Part shown: one piece after another, positions 19,825 to 28,328 of the stretch
How the letters are laid out: each line of letters opens with the position of its first letter
Position numbering within the stretch: the stretch's first letter is position 1
Source: Ophiothrix spiculata
Lineage: Eukaryota; Echinodermata; Ophiuroidea; Amphilepidida; Ophiotrichidae
Assembly (NCBI GenBank): GCA_000969725.1
Contig: JXSR01S073286.1
Length of the DNA stretch: 28,328 bases
Strand: one strand, 5' to 3'
Program-made: the position numbers and the translations under genes
The notes under the pieces: generated by a model
Seen by the model: only the letters and a program-made list of their open reading frames with translations
Databases searched by the model: none
What the model was told of the DNA's origin: nothing

Positions 19825-20309
19825 ATTAAAGGCATTAGCAAAGACCCTAGTTGAATAACATCAAACAAACAAAATCATAGCATTTGCTCTAAAAATACAA
19901 TTTTCAGCGAAATTCATTTCTTGGGGTTCTGTCAGCAGTGTTTTTTTTTTATTGTTCCTAAAGTGTGAGACTCCAAATGTACAGCTGTTGATTCAAAAGT
20001 GAATATTATTCTTTTAGAAAGGTTAAATAAACTTAAAAACATGATCTCTTCACTAAAATATTTTTTTAATAACAAAGACGTTTAAATTATTGGAATTTAG
20101 TGATTTATTTCTAGAAACACTATCACTTAATTTCTCATTCTCCGGAGAATGGGAAATTAAAAGCACAAAAAATTGTCTGTTTTACTATAAATGTTCAATT
20201 TCGACAAGAATGGTTATGGACATTAGTTAGTAGTTGGAAGTACTTTCTAAAAAGAGGATGTTGAGGAAAGTTGACCTTCACTTGGATTATTGTGGCTAAT
20301 GCCTTTAAT
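19825..20309. mobile_element. Inverted-repeat-bounded block, possible MITE
   Basis: ATTAAAGGCATTAGC at 19825-19839 is exactly inverted at 20295-20309. Copy A lacks this block: from about 4955 it passes through a short unrelated stretch to AATTTATAAAAATAATG (4999-5015). Inside is a near-perfect palindrome (20126-20161). The flanks do not show an obvious target duplication, and extra copy B sequence (19543-19824) lies outside the repeats. The element limits are uncertain. Confidence 0.5.
20126..20161. repeat. 36-bp near-perfect palindrome
   Basis: The two 18-base halves, centred between 20143 and 20144, are complementary except for two positions, with the perfect core CATTCTCCGGAGAATG. There is no loop, so it is a cruciform-type dyad and not a terminator. 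It lies inside the inverted-repeat block. Confidence 0.85.
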
Positions 20310-20334
20310 TTATAAAATGTAAGTATCCTAAAGG

Positions 20335-21109
20335 ATGTCAACATTGATGGAGAATGGCTAACAGATTTGCGATTCGCAGACGATGTGGCTTTAACAACAA
20401 CATCAGTCAAAGGAATGGGGAAACAACTTAATGACTTGAATGATGAAAGCAAAAAGATTGGCCTCAAAATACACAAAGGGAAAACAAAGTTCATGACAAA
20501 TTACAAAACCAATGAGTCCATAGATATAGAAAATGAACAGATTGAAAAGGTTGACAGCTACAAGTATCTGGGTCAAACCGTGAAAATGGTAGACAACACG
20601 AGAGAAGAAGTACTTATCAGAATCAAGTCTGGCTGGAGTTGCTTTGGCCGATATAAAGATATCTTGTGTGACAAAGATATACCACTCATACTAAGGAGAA
20701 AGGTCTTTAACCAGTGCATTCTACCAACAATGACATATGGTTGTGAAACCTTGACAACAACAAAATATCTGGAACAGAAACTCAAAACTGCACAGCATGC
20801 AATGGAAAGACGAATGCTGAACGTTACTCTTAGAGACAAAATAAGAATCTCACAAATCAGAAGAAAAACCCAAGTTATAGACATCATAAAGAAGATATAA
20901 AGGCAGTAAATGGCGTTGGGCGGGACATGTGATCAGGAGTCGAGACAATCGGTGGACTAAAAGGCTGACTGAGTGGCAACCAAGAACAGGGAAGAGAAAG
21001 AGAGGCCGACATCACCTCCTACCTTGGTACCACCTGGACAAGAGTGGCAGATGATAGAGAACAGTGGCACTTACACGAGGAGGGCTACAGCCAACATGGG
21101 CTGACATAG
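20335..21109 (+). pseudogene. RTE-clade reverse transcriptase, C-terminal fragment with frameshifts
   Basis: The frame open from 20335 to 20900 begins GEWLTDLRFADDVALTTTS. It contains the catalytic FADD box of the reverse transcriptase palm, then KVDSYKYLGQ, the YGCETL block and QHAMERRMLNVTLRD. After a break between 20895 and 20910 the next frame gives the usual KWRWAGHV and DNRWTKRLTEWQPR motifs, and stops at 21052-21054. A second shift gives TWTRVADDREQW, ending with the stop at 21107-21109. This order matches RTE-type endonuclease/reverse-transcriptase proteins. The endonuclease and the N-terminal RT motifs are missing, and at least two frameshifts make it inactive. Confidence 0.9.
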
Positions 21110-21129
21110 CCAGCAAGGCAAGGCAAGGC
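20335..21129 (+). mobile_element. 5'-truncated RTE-type LINE with target-site duplication, copy B only
   Basis: The insert carries the reverse transcriptase C-terminal half (see 20335-21109). It ends in a short tandem tail of CAAGG units (21111-21130), a characteristic RTE-clade 3' end. AAGTATCCTAAAGG (20321-20334) is repeated as AAGTATCCTAAAAGG (21130-21144), a 14-15 bp target duplication. Copy A has one related sequence, AAATATCCCAAAGG, at about 5016-5029 and no insert, an empty site. Insertion therefore probably happened after the 13-kb duplication. Confidence 0.92.
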
Positions 21130-22566
21130 AAGTATCCTAAAAGGTACAGCCATTTTCTGAAGAACTTTGTATCTCTTTTTCACACAAACTAATAATTTCT
21201 TATACACAACCTATCAGTGCAATAAGCTTGTAGTCCCTCCTTGGAATATGACAAAATAAATAATAACAATATTGAAGAAAAATGTATGTTCCATTTTCGA
21301 CCAGCTACGAGCAATTGATTATGTTATCTGGCAAAATATTAATGTTCATTGTTTTTTCGTCCCACGCCCATCATGATAATACAATCTTGGGGTGATCACC
21401 CATCCTTGCGGTTCCATTGGTTAATCCAAGATGGCCGTAGATAATTTTATGTGGCAGATTTCCTACCTCTTTAGACAGTTTATATCTAAATTTAAGGCCT
21501 TGGATATCTCACAATTTAACAATAACTGACGACTTACATATGTCACCAATGTAATATTGGCACTTATTTGCTACTTGGCAAACTTCCATTGACAGTCTTG
21601 TATTTTTTCATCAATAAGAAATGGAAAAATAGTTAATGATACAATTATCAAATATCAAATACTTGGAATAGGAAAATAGAGATAGATATGAACCAAACTT
21701 CAGACTTAAAAATAAAGGATTTTCACCTCATTGTATTGGAGGAAGCGTCGTATACTAATTGTACTATAATTATAAAATAACCTACCAATAATGCCATACA
21801 GGCAAGAGCGTAAAAGTTCGTTGTCAAATATTATTATGTACAGACAAGACAAAACATAACATGATGCAACAATGTGTTTTATTGGACGTGCACTGGTTAT
21901 TAGCTTAAGAAAGGTATGGTAATTGGATTGGCAATAATTTGGCCGACGCGGTAAAACTGTCAAGTAAAATGATTGATGGAAAAAGAGGTAGTCTAATCAT
22001 GCTATTAGCAAAACGAAAAAAATATCAGTATGTCATAGCATACAAATAATGAATGTTATGAGTGAAATGTAAAGACAATATTCATCTCATGAAATGAGAT
22101 ATATAATGTTACATGGAAAGAGAATTCGTATTCCATCAGTGAAAATATTCTTACAATATCGCTTGAGGGTTTGACGTTTCCTTTGTCTATATGACCTATT
22201 TTGACATATTTGTTAAATGGGTAAAAAAAGTAAAAAAAATGAGAAACCCTTTCTAGACATTTGTTTTTTGATTTGAAAAGAGAAAAAGGTTCAAAACTTC
22301 ATGAAAAAACATTTTCAGAAATTCGGGCAAAAGCAGATTTGGTATTATTTGTTGTCAATATTGACAATTAAACAACAACATTAAAATCATGTTCAGTTTA
22401 AAAATCCCTTCCTAGAAACGTTTACTTCTAACGACATGGTTTGATTTACCTTACAAAAACGATGTATGCCCTTTGTGGATCTACCCCTGGTCAGACTTTA
22501 TTGCAGAAAGAGGTCGATTGACCTTTATTGATGTCGGTTAATGTACTAGACGTTTTGATTCCTTAC

Positions 22567-22780
22567 ATTGAGAGACAAAGGACCGCTTGGCATTAACCAG
22601 ATCCTTTGTACTTCTTCTTAAGCTTATTTTGTCTGGCACCATACAGTCATCCGTGATTGCAAGCTTCAGTCTAGCTGGATATAAACAGTGACGTAGCAAA
22701 TGTCTGTTATAATCTACCAAAAACTCATTTTGACATACGAAAAAAAATGTAATAAAATTAATTATACACTTAATATACAT
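22567..22780 (-). pseudogene. Candidate minus-strand exon, better-preserved copy B version
   Basis: The minus frame reads CQNEFLVDYNRHLLRHC, then LYPARLKLAITDDCMVPD and KISLRRSTKDLVNAKRS, and reaches a donor-like GTAAGG at 22561-22566. Copy A retains part of it (7243-7393) but is interrupted after YPARL. It conserves the GTAAG donor in a stronger form (GTAAGT). The composition is protein-like compared with neighbouring frames, but the frame upstream of CQNEF becomes low-complexity. The family is not recognised. Confidence 0.3.
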
Positions 22781-22861
22781 TATCTCACATAAAGTTTATT
22801 GAATGTGTATTTTAGAAAATCGCCTTCGGGACCATTGCCCCACCTTAAGCTGATATACAGG

Positions 22862-22947
22862 CTTCATGTAGTGTTTGCATATTGTAATAAATCATATACG
22901 TATTAAGACAGGACAATATCTGATTTTAGACCAGTAGCATTATTAAA
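22862..22947 (-). pseudogene. Degenerate copy of the candidate exon at 8389-8748
   Basis: This aligns with 8611-8695. The minus-strand reading starts NATGLKSDIVLS and meets a stop where copy A reads PKH, then resumes with YVYD. Most of the exon (the region matching 8389-8600) is missing. If the exon was ever functional, copy B has lost it. Confidence 0.45.
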
Positions 22948-23164
22948 ATATGATTAAAATTATGATATACAACCCATTTTCTGTGACCATGGTTACTGTG
23001 CTCCTAAAACTTAAATGAGATTCATAAATGCGATGTTAAGTTTTTAATTTTTAATTGCTCTTTGTCATAGTTTTACTAAGGTGCCATTTCCATCGGGGTT
23101 TTTTTTTCCAAATGAGACAAACAGAAACAAAATGTTGATAAGCATCACAGATCATTCTCTTTTG

Positions 23165-23407
23165 TTAAATGTGGGAAAATATCTTCATTGAAATGAACGT
23201 ATAAATATCGTTAAATTTACGTATGATAATGCAATACTTGTTATTAGTTGTCTTTGTTTCTAACTCAACAGAGAGGTCATTGTCGCTGTTAAGCAAGAAG
23301 TCATAGTCAAAATATCCGATTTTGTTTAATTCACAGTCTCCAAGTGTTAAAATAACAGTAAGTTTCCAAATGTTTCCGCCTCGATCCATATCAGTATTTA
23401 GTTTCAA
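23165..23407 (-). other. Copy B-specific 80-codon ORF, unidentified
   Basis: The minus-strand frame contains MDRGGNIWKLTVILTLGDCE and an acidic segment DYDFLLNSDNDLSVELE, and ends KIFSHI before a stop. A donor-like GTAAAT (23215-23220 on the minus strand) could end an exon after KYCIII. It lies in about 290 bases present in B and absent from A (between 9360 and 9375). It is on the same strand as, and 5' of, the other two candidate exons, so all three could be relics of one gene. No family is recognised. Confidence 0.3.
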
Positions 23408-23546
23408 AGTAGTTTAAGTCGGTTAAATATTCCATCAGCAATTGCTTATATTTCAGCATCAACGCCCGTAGACATGGTATATGTATGGAAAGTAATCTAG
23501 CGTTACAGCAGCGCGTGAATCTGAGTGATAATGAGTTCTTAAGTAA

Positions 23547-24488
23547 GGTCTCATTTTTTAAGTTGGGACCCAATAAAAGGTGGTTTTGTTACATTACTAT
23601 CTAAAATATATGTTCTTTTTCGTTATATTTTCACTATGGGTACCAAAATAGACTTGTTTGGGTGCTCAATTGAAAGCTAATTTAATGGTCTTTCATTTCC
23701 AGAAGAATAAAAAAATTAATAATTTACTCAGTAATTGCTACGGTTCGATAAACGTAATTAGCCAGGGGTGGTGGAGGAGGAGGATGAGGAGGAATTGTAT
23801 CAAAGAGGAGGTAGAGGAGGATATAAGGGCAAATAAGTGGTAAAAGAGGTAAAAGAGGACGTTTTAGTTCAAGAAGATGATAGAGGGGATGGTAATGGGG
23901 TCTTGAGGCGTGGGGTAAAAAGTTGAAATTAATTATATCAATTGTTAACAAGAGGAGGGTTTTAATCAATGTAATGAATCTTATAATTACTCAAAGAGCA
24001 AAATTGATATTCATATTTGTTTCATCAGGTTAAGCAATGTTAAGTACAATGCTACTTTGCTAAATTTTATGCACAGGACACACTTCACTGAATATAAACA
24101 CTACAAGCTGCAATTAACTCCTAAATTTGTAACACCCTGTATAATGTACGGAACGTTAATGATGAACTTTTTTCTGATATTTATGGATGGGCAATAGGCT
24201 AAACTCTATGTTCAACGTATTGACTTTTTATATACAAGTCCTATTTTTTGTCTGCATTTCAAACAATTGACGATCATTTTGACGATATTTTTGTTTGTCT
24301 CACCCTGGTACGCTTGACTTTATATGCACATTTTGAAATTGCTGACACAATTAGCTTTTAGGATATATATACTTATATGCACTTAAGATGCATATTTTTG
24401 GAAATCCGGAGGGTTTATATAAGAAGAGGCTATATTTCACTAAAACACACATGTAATGCGTTTGGGTCCCAACTTAAAAAATGAGACC
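23547..24488. mobile_element. 942-bp DNA transposon with 27-bp perfect TIRs and GTAA TSD, copy B only
   Basis: The left terminus 23547-23573 (starts GGTCTCATTTTTTAAGTTGG) is exactly inverted at 24462-24488. GTAA flanks both ends (23543-23546, 24489-24492). Copy A has the precise empty site CTTAAGTAAATAAAAC with one GTAA at 9496-9499. The interior contains a purine-rich GGAGGAGGAT-type low-complexity tract (about 23766-23880) and no transposase, so it is non-autonomous. A 4-bp duplication would fit groups such as Sola or Chapaev, but the superfamily is not decided by this sequence. Confidence 0.95.
23766..23880 (+). repeat. Purine-rich GGA/GAGGA low-complexity tract
   Basis: GGTGGTGGAGGAGGAGGATG and further GAGGAGG, AAAGAGG and AGAGGA units form an almost pure purine strand inside the 942-bp element. 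This is a possible triplex or G-quadruplex region. It creates spurious proline/leucine-rich and arginine/glutamate-rich reading frames. Confidence 0.8.
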
Positions 24489-25062
24489 GTAAATAAAACT
24501 TTGAGGCGATTTAGATTACTGCCATTATTATCGCTGACATTTTAACTGGACTTCTTCTTGAATATTTTGCCTTTCTATAATTACTGATCATTATTCTTCA
24601 GTGAGCGTGACTACAGACACAAACACCCACGCATGATAGTACACTTTTCTTATAAAAATTATTCAAACACGCCACATGATGCTTGACCTAATGTTATGAA
24701 TTTTTGAGTTTTGTGATGCGAGAATCTTTGGAAGTACCAGTCACTTTCACCTTGTCTTTCAGAGGTATTTGTATTATTATTATTTTACAATTTTATATGG
24801 GTGTTATTCTTATGAACTATATGTTGACCATTGTTGTGTTATTTTACAAGATCTACTTCATTAAAATAATCTAGGTTTAATTTGTTTTAAAGTAATTAGC
24901 TAGTATGTGGAATGATACTTCAATTTTTTCGAGTTTCAAATCTCTCAATGGATAGTACTCAATCAGGACTCTTGCTTGTTTTCAAACATATATGATACGT
25001 CAATCGCTATTCCGGTAGTTAACAGCAGTGCAAAAAGTACCACAAAACACAGATAAGTGTAA

Positions 25063-25335
25063 GTCTTTATGTTTAGGTATTCTCTTAATCAACTCCCACA
25101 TATCTTCAAAAGTTGCTTTTCCAAAATATTAATTCCCATAACTATTACACCAGAAATGGAAATGATTTTAATCTAACAAGGAACTAACAAATATTTTCAG
25201 ATCAGTCTGTTAAAACTTTTGGAAAATGTATTGATAACAAAATAAAAAACTCAAAATCAATACAACACTTCCGTACTCAGCTAAAGCGTCAATCAGATTA
25301 TCACTAATATCTTGTTTTGAGCAAACTGGTTTTTG
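25063..25335 (+). pseudogene. Third LINE fragment: C-terminal tail of a CR1/jockey-like reverse transcriptase
   Basis: The plus frame from about 25104 to the stop at 25305-25307 reads LQKLLFQNINSHNYYTRNGN, then after a stop SDQSVKTFGK and IKNSKSIQHFRTQLKR. The order H-Y-TR, SVKTFG, S-x-x-FRTQLK matches the C-terminus of many CR1/jockey-type ORF2 proteins. Copy A lacks it and instead has about 35 bases not found in B (near 10002-10033), so insertion probably came with a small deletion. It is different in sequence from the fragment at 418-806, so a second family is involved. Confidence 0.65.
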
Positions 25336-26302
25336 TGGGTCAGCGCCCTTTAAACCAGATCCTGTTCTCTAAAGGTATATTCAGGTAAATTATTCTGCCG
25401 GTTATTCAAATAGTTTAGTAGTTAGACGTAACATATTGATATCGTTACGTGTTAATAAACAAAACGTAAGACCTGTTTGTAAATGTTGCAATATAGAATA
25501 GCTTTTGTGGTGCATTTAATTTTGAGAAAATGAATATATGCCTTCAAAATGTATCCTATTATAAACTTAATGAAATAGGAAAAAACATAAACTCGATATT
25601 TGATTACCTTTATCACTACAAATCATTTTCCATGAATTTTTCATATCGCTGAAATTTATCAGTTTGAAACAATTATGAAAGTAGCATTGTATCTTTATTT
25701 TTCAAGATTTCATATGCTGCAGGCTTTAAGGATGTAAGAAATATTAAAATCTTTCAGTCATTAGACAGCATATCGAATACTTAGTTTACCTGGATGGGGT
25801 ATTCGTGTACTTATACGATCCTAGAATTAAAAAGCAGTCAATCAAATCGTAACAAGTGACATGCATAGGCTAGGACTAGACTTCAATGCCACATTTAATC
25901 AATGGTGTTATTATAGTTGTTATTTGATGGATTATGAACATGCTGATATTGCTTGGTAATTAGCAACTGTTTTGATTGATGCGTGTGCAACGAATAGGGG
26001 AAAAGTAGTCATGATCATGATAGAATGAAAAGAAACTGAGTTTCCCTTGCGAAGAAAAAAGCGGCCGGGATTGAAATTAGGCCCATGCCCAATCTCCAAT
26101 ATTTAAAAAAAAAGGGGGGGGGCAAAAAATAATATAAAAATATAGACCATTTTATATTAATTCTTCATAATGTTTTCTTACACTCTATTTTGTCCCTTCC
26201 GAGTCTTTTCTGACATATTTTTATAATTTTCAAATTTTATTATGTATATAAGTTTATAATTGTGCCCTTCCATCTCAAACGAACCGCAAATGCAGCAAAC
26301 TT

Positions 26303-26499
26303 TATATAGTGCTACAAGTGAAAAAACATTTCAAGGTCGTTATTTGCCGACATTGATTTTTTTACAGATTCAAAATCCTTGTGCTTACTTCAAAACATCA
26401 AAATTATATTTCAAGAAAATTACCCGAAATATGAAAAAATCGTTTATTTCAGTTATGCATTTTTAACACGAATGAAGTTCATTGAGGTGTAATTTAATC
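26303..26499 (-). repeat. Inverted dispersed copy of a piece of the tandem unit
   Basis: The reverse complement contains ACACCTCAATGAACTTCA, TTTTGAAGTAAGCACAAGGA, TTGAATCTG, GTCGGCAAAT and ACGACCTTGA. These occur in the same order at 16522-16770 (copy B) and, in part, 3297-3557 (copy A). A central part is deleted. The unit segment therefore exists in a third place, inverted, within sequence gained by copy B after 26160. The segment may itself be a transposable repeat. Confidence 0.65.
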
Positions 26500-26739
26500 C
26501 TCACAAATATATTCAATTAAACAAATAATAATTATTAGTGCACTAAAGAAAGTAAGAGATTACAGCTTATAAAAGAATTTCTGGTGATAAAGGTTTATTT
26601 AATTATCACATCTTAACATTGCAACCCCCCCCCTTAATTTGTTATAACGGAACTCTCTATGAACTTGGTTTAGCTATAAATAGATAGGTATGGTCTCCCC
26701 TATCCAACAATACCAAGATCACAAAAATCAGCCACGGCG

Positions 26740-26761
26740 TTACGTAATTATGACGTCATAA
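26740..26761. promoter_or_regulatory. Adjacent bZIP-type palindromes (TTACGTAA and CRE)
   Basis: TTACGTAA (26740-26747) directly abuts TTATGACGTCATAA (26748-26761), which contains the full cAMP-response element TGACGTCA. Both are perfect dyads and classic bZIP binding sites. They are inside a mobile element and there is no evidence of an adjacent gene, so use as a promoter is only possible. Confidence 0.35.
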
Positions 26762-26944
26762 AGCTCGTTCGGATCGGAAAATCAGCTTTTTGAAAAAAAT
26801 GGCATCAAAGATCAAAATGTTGAATTTTCATCGGGTTTTTTGCTAATAAAGAAGGGAAATGATAATTCTAACATGCCCTGCAACTATCACCTTCATAGAA
26901 TGCATATATTTTTCAAAATGGCGACTTAAATTTTTCTGGGGTTT

Positions 26945-26962
26945 CCCCCCCCCCCCCCCCCC
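26945..26962 (+). repeat. Poly-C run (18 C)
   Basis: An uninterrupted C tract lies inside the C/G-tract element. It joins the C and G runs at 46-72, 26625-26633 and 27114-27124, which appear to be a property of this element family. Confidence 0.85.
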
Positions 26963-27136
26963 TACAACCCAACTTTGACGGCCTACCCTAACAACACCTT
27001 AGGTGGTACCCCCTAATTTTTTCATCCAAATGACCGCAAAGGATGTAAAAGAAATTACCCAAATGCATGGGGTCGGTTGCTTTTGCGTTTTTGTGCAGCG
27101 GGGAAAAAACTTAAGGGGGGGGGGGTGGTTGCAACA

Positions 27137-27317
27137 ACAACCCCTGGGTAGATGAGGGTTAAACCATCTGGAATCAGTGTTTTGTTAACTCTTATATTTT
27201 TATTGAAATGCCTTAGACATCAAAACTAAATAATAATTTACCTTTCTGTATTCAGGATAACACTCTAGTAATAGAGGGAACTTTAGAGCCAAGGGAATTT
27301 TTAAATATTTTCCAACA
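27137..27317. other. Copy B-specific flank of the C/G-tract element
   Basis: The first 20 bases resemble window positions 70-87. The rest is AT-rich and has no match in copy A before homology resumes at 27318 (A 11905). No ORF, RNA gene or inverted repeat was seen. Confidence 0.4.
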
Positions 27318-27711
27318 TGGATGTTCCACGCAGACTTCCCGATTTCTATCATTCTCTAGGCCTATAAAAATGCGATTTCGTGCCACCCATCATTACACAA
27401 TTGTCCGTAAAAGCACCGATTTTACGTGGTGCTATTTCTAAAAAAAATCACATCTGGCACATGTATTTTTAAACAACCACCTACCTATCTATATACCTAA
27501 AATTGGCAAATTATACACGATTTCTAACTTTATTTTAAAATCTTCTTTTCAGAGCGAAATTATTTATAACTATCTAACACCTTTCAAACGAGCAAAATAA
27601 TTGATAACTTTTTAACACCTTCAATCTCTGTTTCCGTAAAGTGCTGCATATCGTGTTCAGATTTGCAGCCAGGATTAGTAATTCAAAACTTCTGAAGTAA
27701 GGAGTCGCTTT

Positions 27712-27903
27712 ATGTGTTCCTTTTTTCTATTCCTGTTCGGAAAGAAGACGCCTATTATGGATCTATCTCTAAACCATGGAAATTGTAATTCGATTCATTT
27801 TAAACAACGGTACCAATCTCCAATGAGGTGTTCCTGGAATAAAGCAAGCCGCTTGTGTGTCATATGTCGAAGTGTTGAGCAAGCTTTATGTATGAATGTT
27901 TGA
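27712..27903 (+). CDS. Small ORF conserved between unit copies (63 aa), copy B
   Basis: This is the paralogue of 12293-12484, with 53 of 63 residues identical and the same start and stop. Replacements include I5F, E10G, E12K, A17D, C34Y and F50V, several of them non-conservative. Loss of cysteine 34 argues against a fixed disulfide framework involving it. No similarity to a known family is apparent. It is either a young or weakly constrained small protein, or a fortuitously preserved frame. Confidence 0.25.
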   Translation: MCSFFLFLFGKKTPIMDLSLNHGNCNSIHFKQRYQSPMRCSWNKASRLCVICRSVEQALCMNV

Positions 27904-28328
27904 AGCTTTAGGTTCTTTCTGAATCGACAGTGATCTAACCTTTATAATGGGTATGTTTTACTTGTTAGTTCAAATGTGTGCCGAAGTCAAGAATCACAAA
28001 GCATACTGTATTTTGTTTATTTTAAAGCAGTATGTTTTACTGTCAACCTTTTTAACTGGCATTTCATAAACAAAACTAATCCATCACTATTCAATAACAT
28101 TAATGAATCGTGAATACTTTTTCATATCACCCATTTAAAAATAAATCTAACTCATCATGAAAAGTAAAACATCAAACTGTCCAATCGTAAACTGAAATGT
28201 TCTTGTCAGTGAGAAAAATGCTTGTCAGAGAGCCATATTTCAATTCCACAAACTGACAGCTTTCGACGTATAATGTGAAAAAAATTACTGCTGCTATATT
28301 TAGCTTTATCAAAAAGTTTTCAACTTAT

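Larger units (their letters stand above)
26617..27136. mobile_element. C/G-tract inverted-repeat element, copy B only
   Basis: TTGCAACCCCCCCCCTTAA at the left is mirrored by TTAAG, a G-run and GGTTGCAA at the right (about 27110-27136). The right end also matches the first 60-87 bases of the window. Copy A lacks it near 11880-11905. Internally it has an 18-C run (26945-26962) and two adjacent bZIP-like palindromes (26740-26761). The exact ends and target duplication are unresolved because homology to the window start extends to about 27157. No coding region was found. Confidence 0.55.
13438..28285 (+). repeat. Tandem segmental duplication, copy B
   Basis: This is the second direct copy of the roughly 13.35-kb unit. 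It is longer than copy A because it has gained more insertions: about 1.0 kb at 14651, 1.43 kb at 17101, 0.8 kb at 20335 plus the 19825-20309 block, 0.94 kb at 23547, and about 1.15 kb between 26160 and 27317. Homology to copy A stops near 28285, opposite 12850, so the 3' boundary of the unit or another insertion lies there. Whether further copies exist outside the window cannot be seen. Confidence 0.95.

Noticed and set aside
20573..20887. 104-codon minus-strand ORF
   Set aside because: Antisense shadow of the RTE reverse transcriptase fragment.
22567..22780. A CARD or Death-fold domain in the candidate exon
   Set aside because: A few hydrophobic and charged positions resemble the pattern, but no diagnostic motif is visible. 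A profile search would be needed before naming it.
1..28328. CRISPR array, tRNA, rRNA, bacterial operons, promoters, ribosome-binding sites or terminators
   Set aside because: No regularly spaced short repeats, cloverleaf-like sequences, rRNA-like blocks or long bacterial-type ORFs were seen. The sequence is eukaryotic in character.

Overview
This window is AT-rich, non-coding-looking eukaryotic DNA. It has no bacterial-style genes, no operons and no long intact ORF. It carries decayed non-LTR retrotransposon fragments of metazoan type, many small inverted-repeat transposons, homopolymer runs and scattered splice-like signals. It best fits an intergenic or intronic region of an invertebrate animal genome. 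A bivalve or other lophotrochozoan is my guess from the retroelement types, and it is weak.

The dominant structure is a direct tandem duplication of about 13.35 kb. Copy A (about 88-12850) is followed by copy B (about 13438-28285), in the same order and orientation, roughly 80-90% identical by eye. Collinear blocks (A/B): 88-221/13438-13560; 800-1315/13562-14103; 2003-2425/14223-14650; 2440-3929/15662-17091; 3936-4950/18529-19520; 5024-5115/21142-21210; 5427-5525/21268-21365; 5991-7393/21375-22685; 7965-8010/22690-22740; 8605-8695/22860-22947; 9185-9499/22960-23546; 9496-9950/24489-25062; 10030-10334/25335-25657; 10587-11093/25654-26127; 11670-11700/26130-26160; 11905-12850/27318-28285. The gaps are mostly insertions present in one copy only, so each copy acts as an empty-site control for the other.

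Copy A-specific insertions: an antisense CR1/L2/jockey-type LINE 3' end (222-799), a 23-bp-TIR MITE (about 5548-5990), a block with a short hairpin (7394-7960), a 190-bp-arm inverted duplication (8707-9165), a 252-bp MITE with ATTT target duplication (10335-10586) and an unidentified block (11094-11668). Copy B-specific insertions: a 1.0-kb block with a GGTAACG motif cluster and a 151-bp foldback element (14651-15655); a 1422-bp element with 16-bp TIRs and 9-bp TSDs carrying a second copy of that foldback element (17101-18522); an inverted-repeat block (19825-20309); a 5'-truncated RTE-type LINE with target duplication (20335-21129); a 942-bp element with 27-bp perfect TIRs and GTAA TSD (23547-24488); a third LINE C-terminal fragment (25063-25335); an inverted piece of the repeat unit itself (26303-26499); and a C-tract TIR element (26617-27136) whose relative opens the window.

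Possible genic remnants are weak. They are three minus-strand candidate exons around 7243-9200 and their copy-B counterparts, a 63-codon ORF intact in both copies (12293-12484, 27712-27903), and a conserved ATG-plus-splice-donor mini-exon (3120-3149, 16340-16369). No cellular gene is confidently identified.
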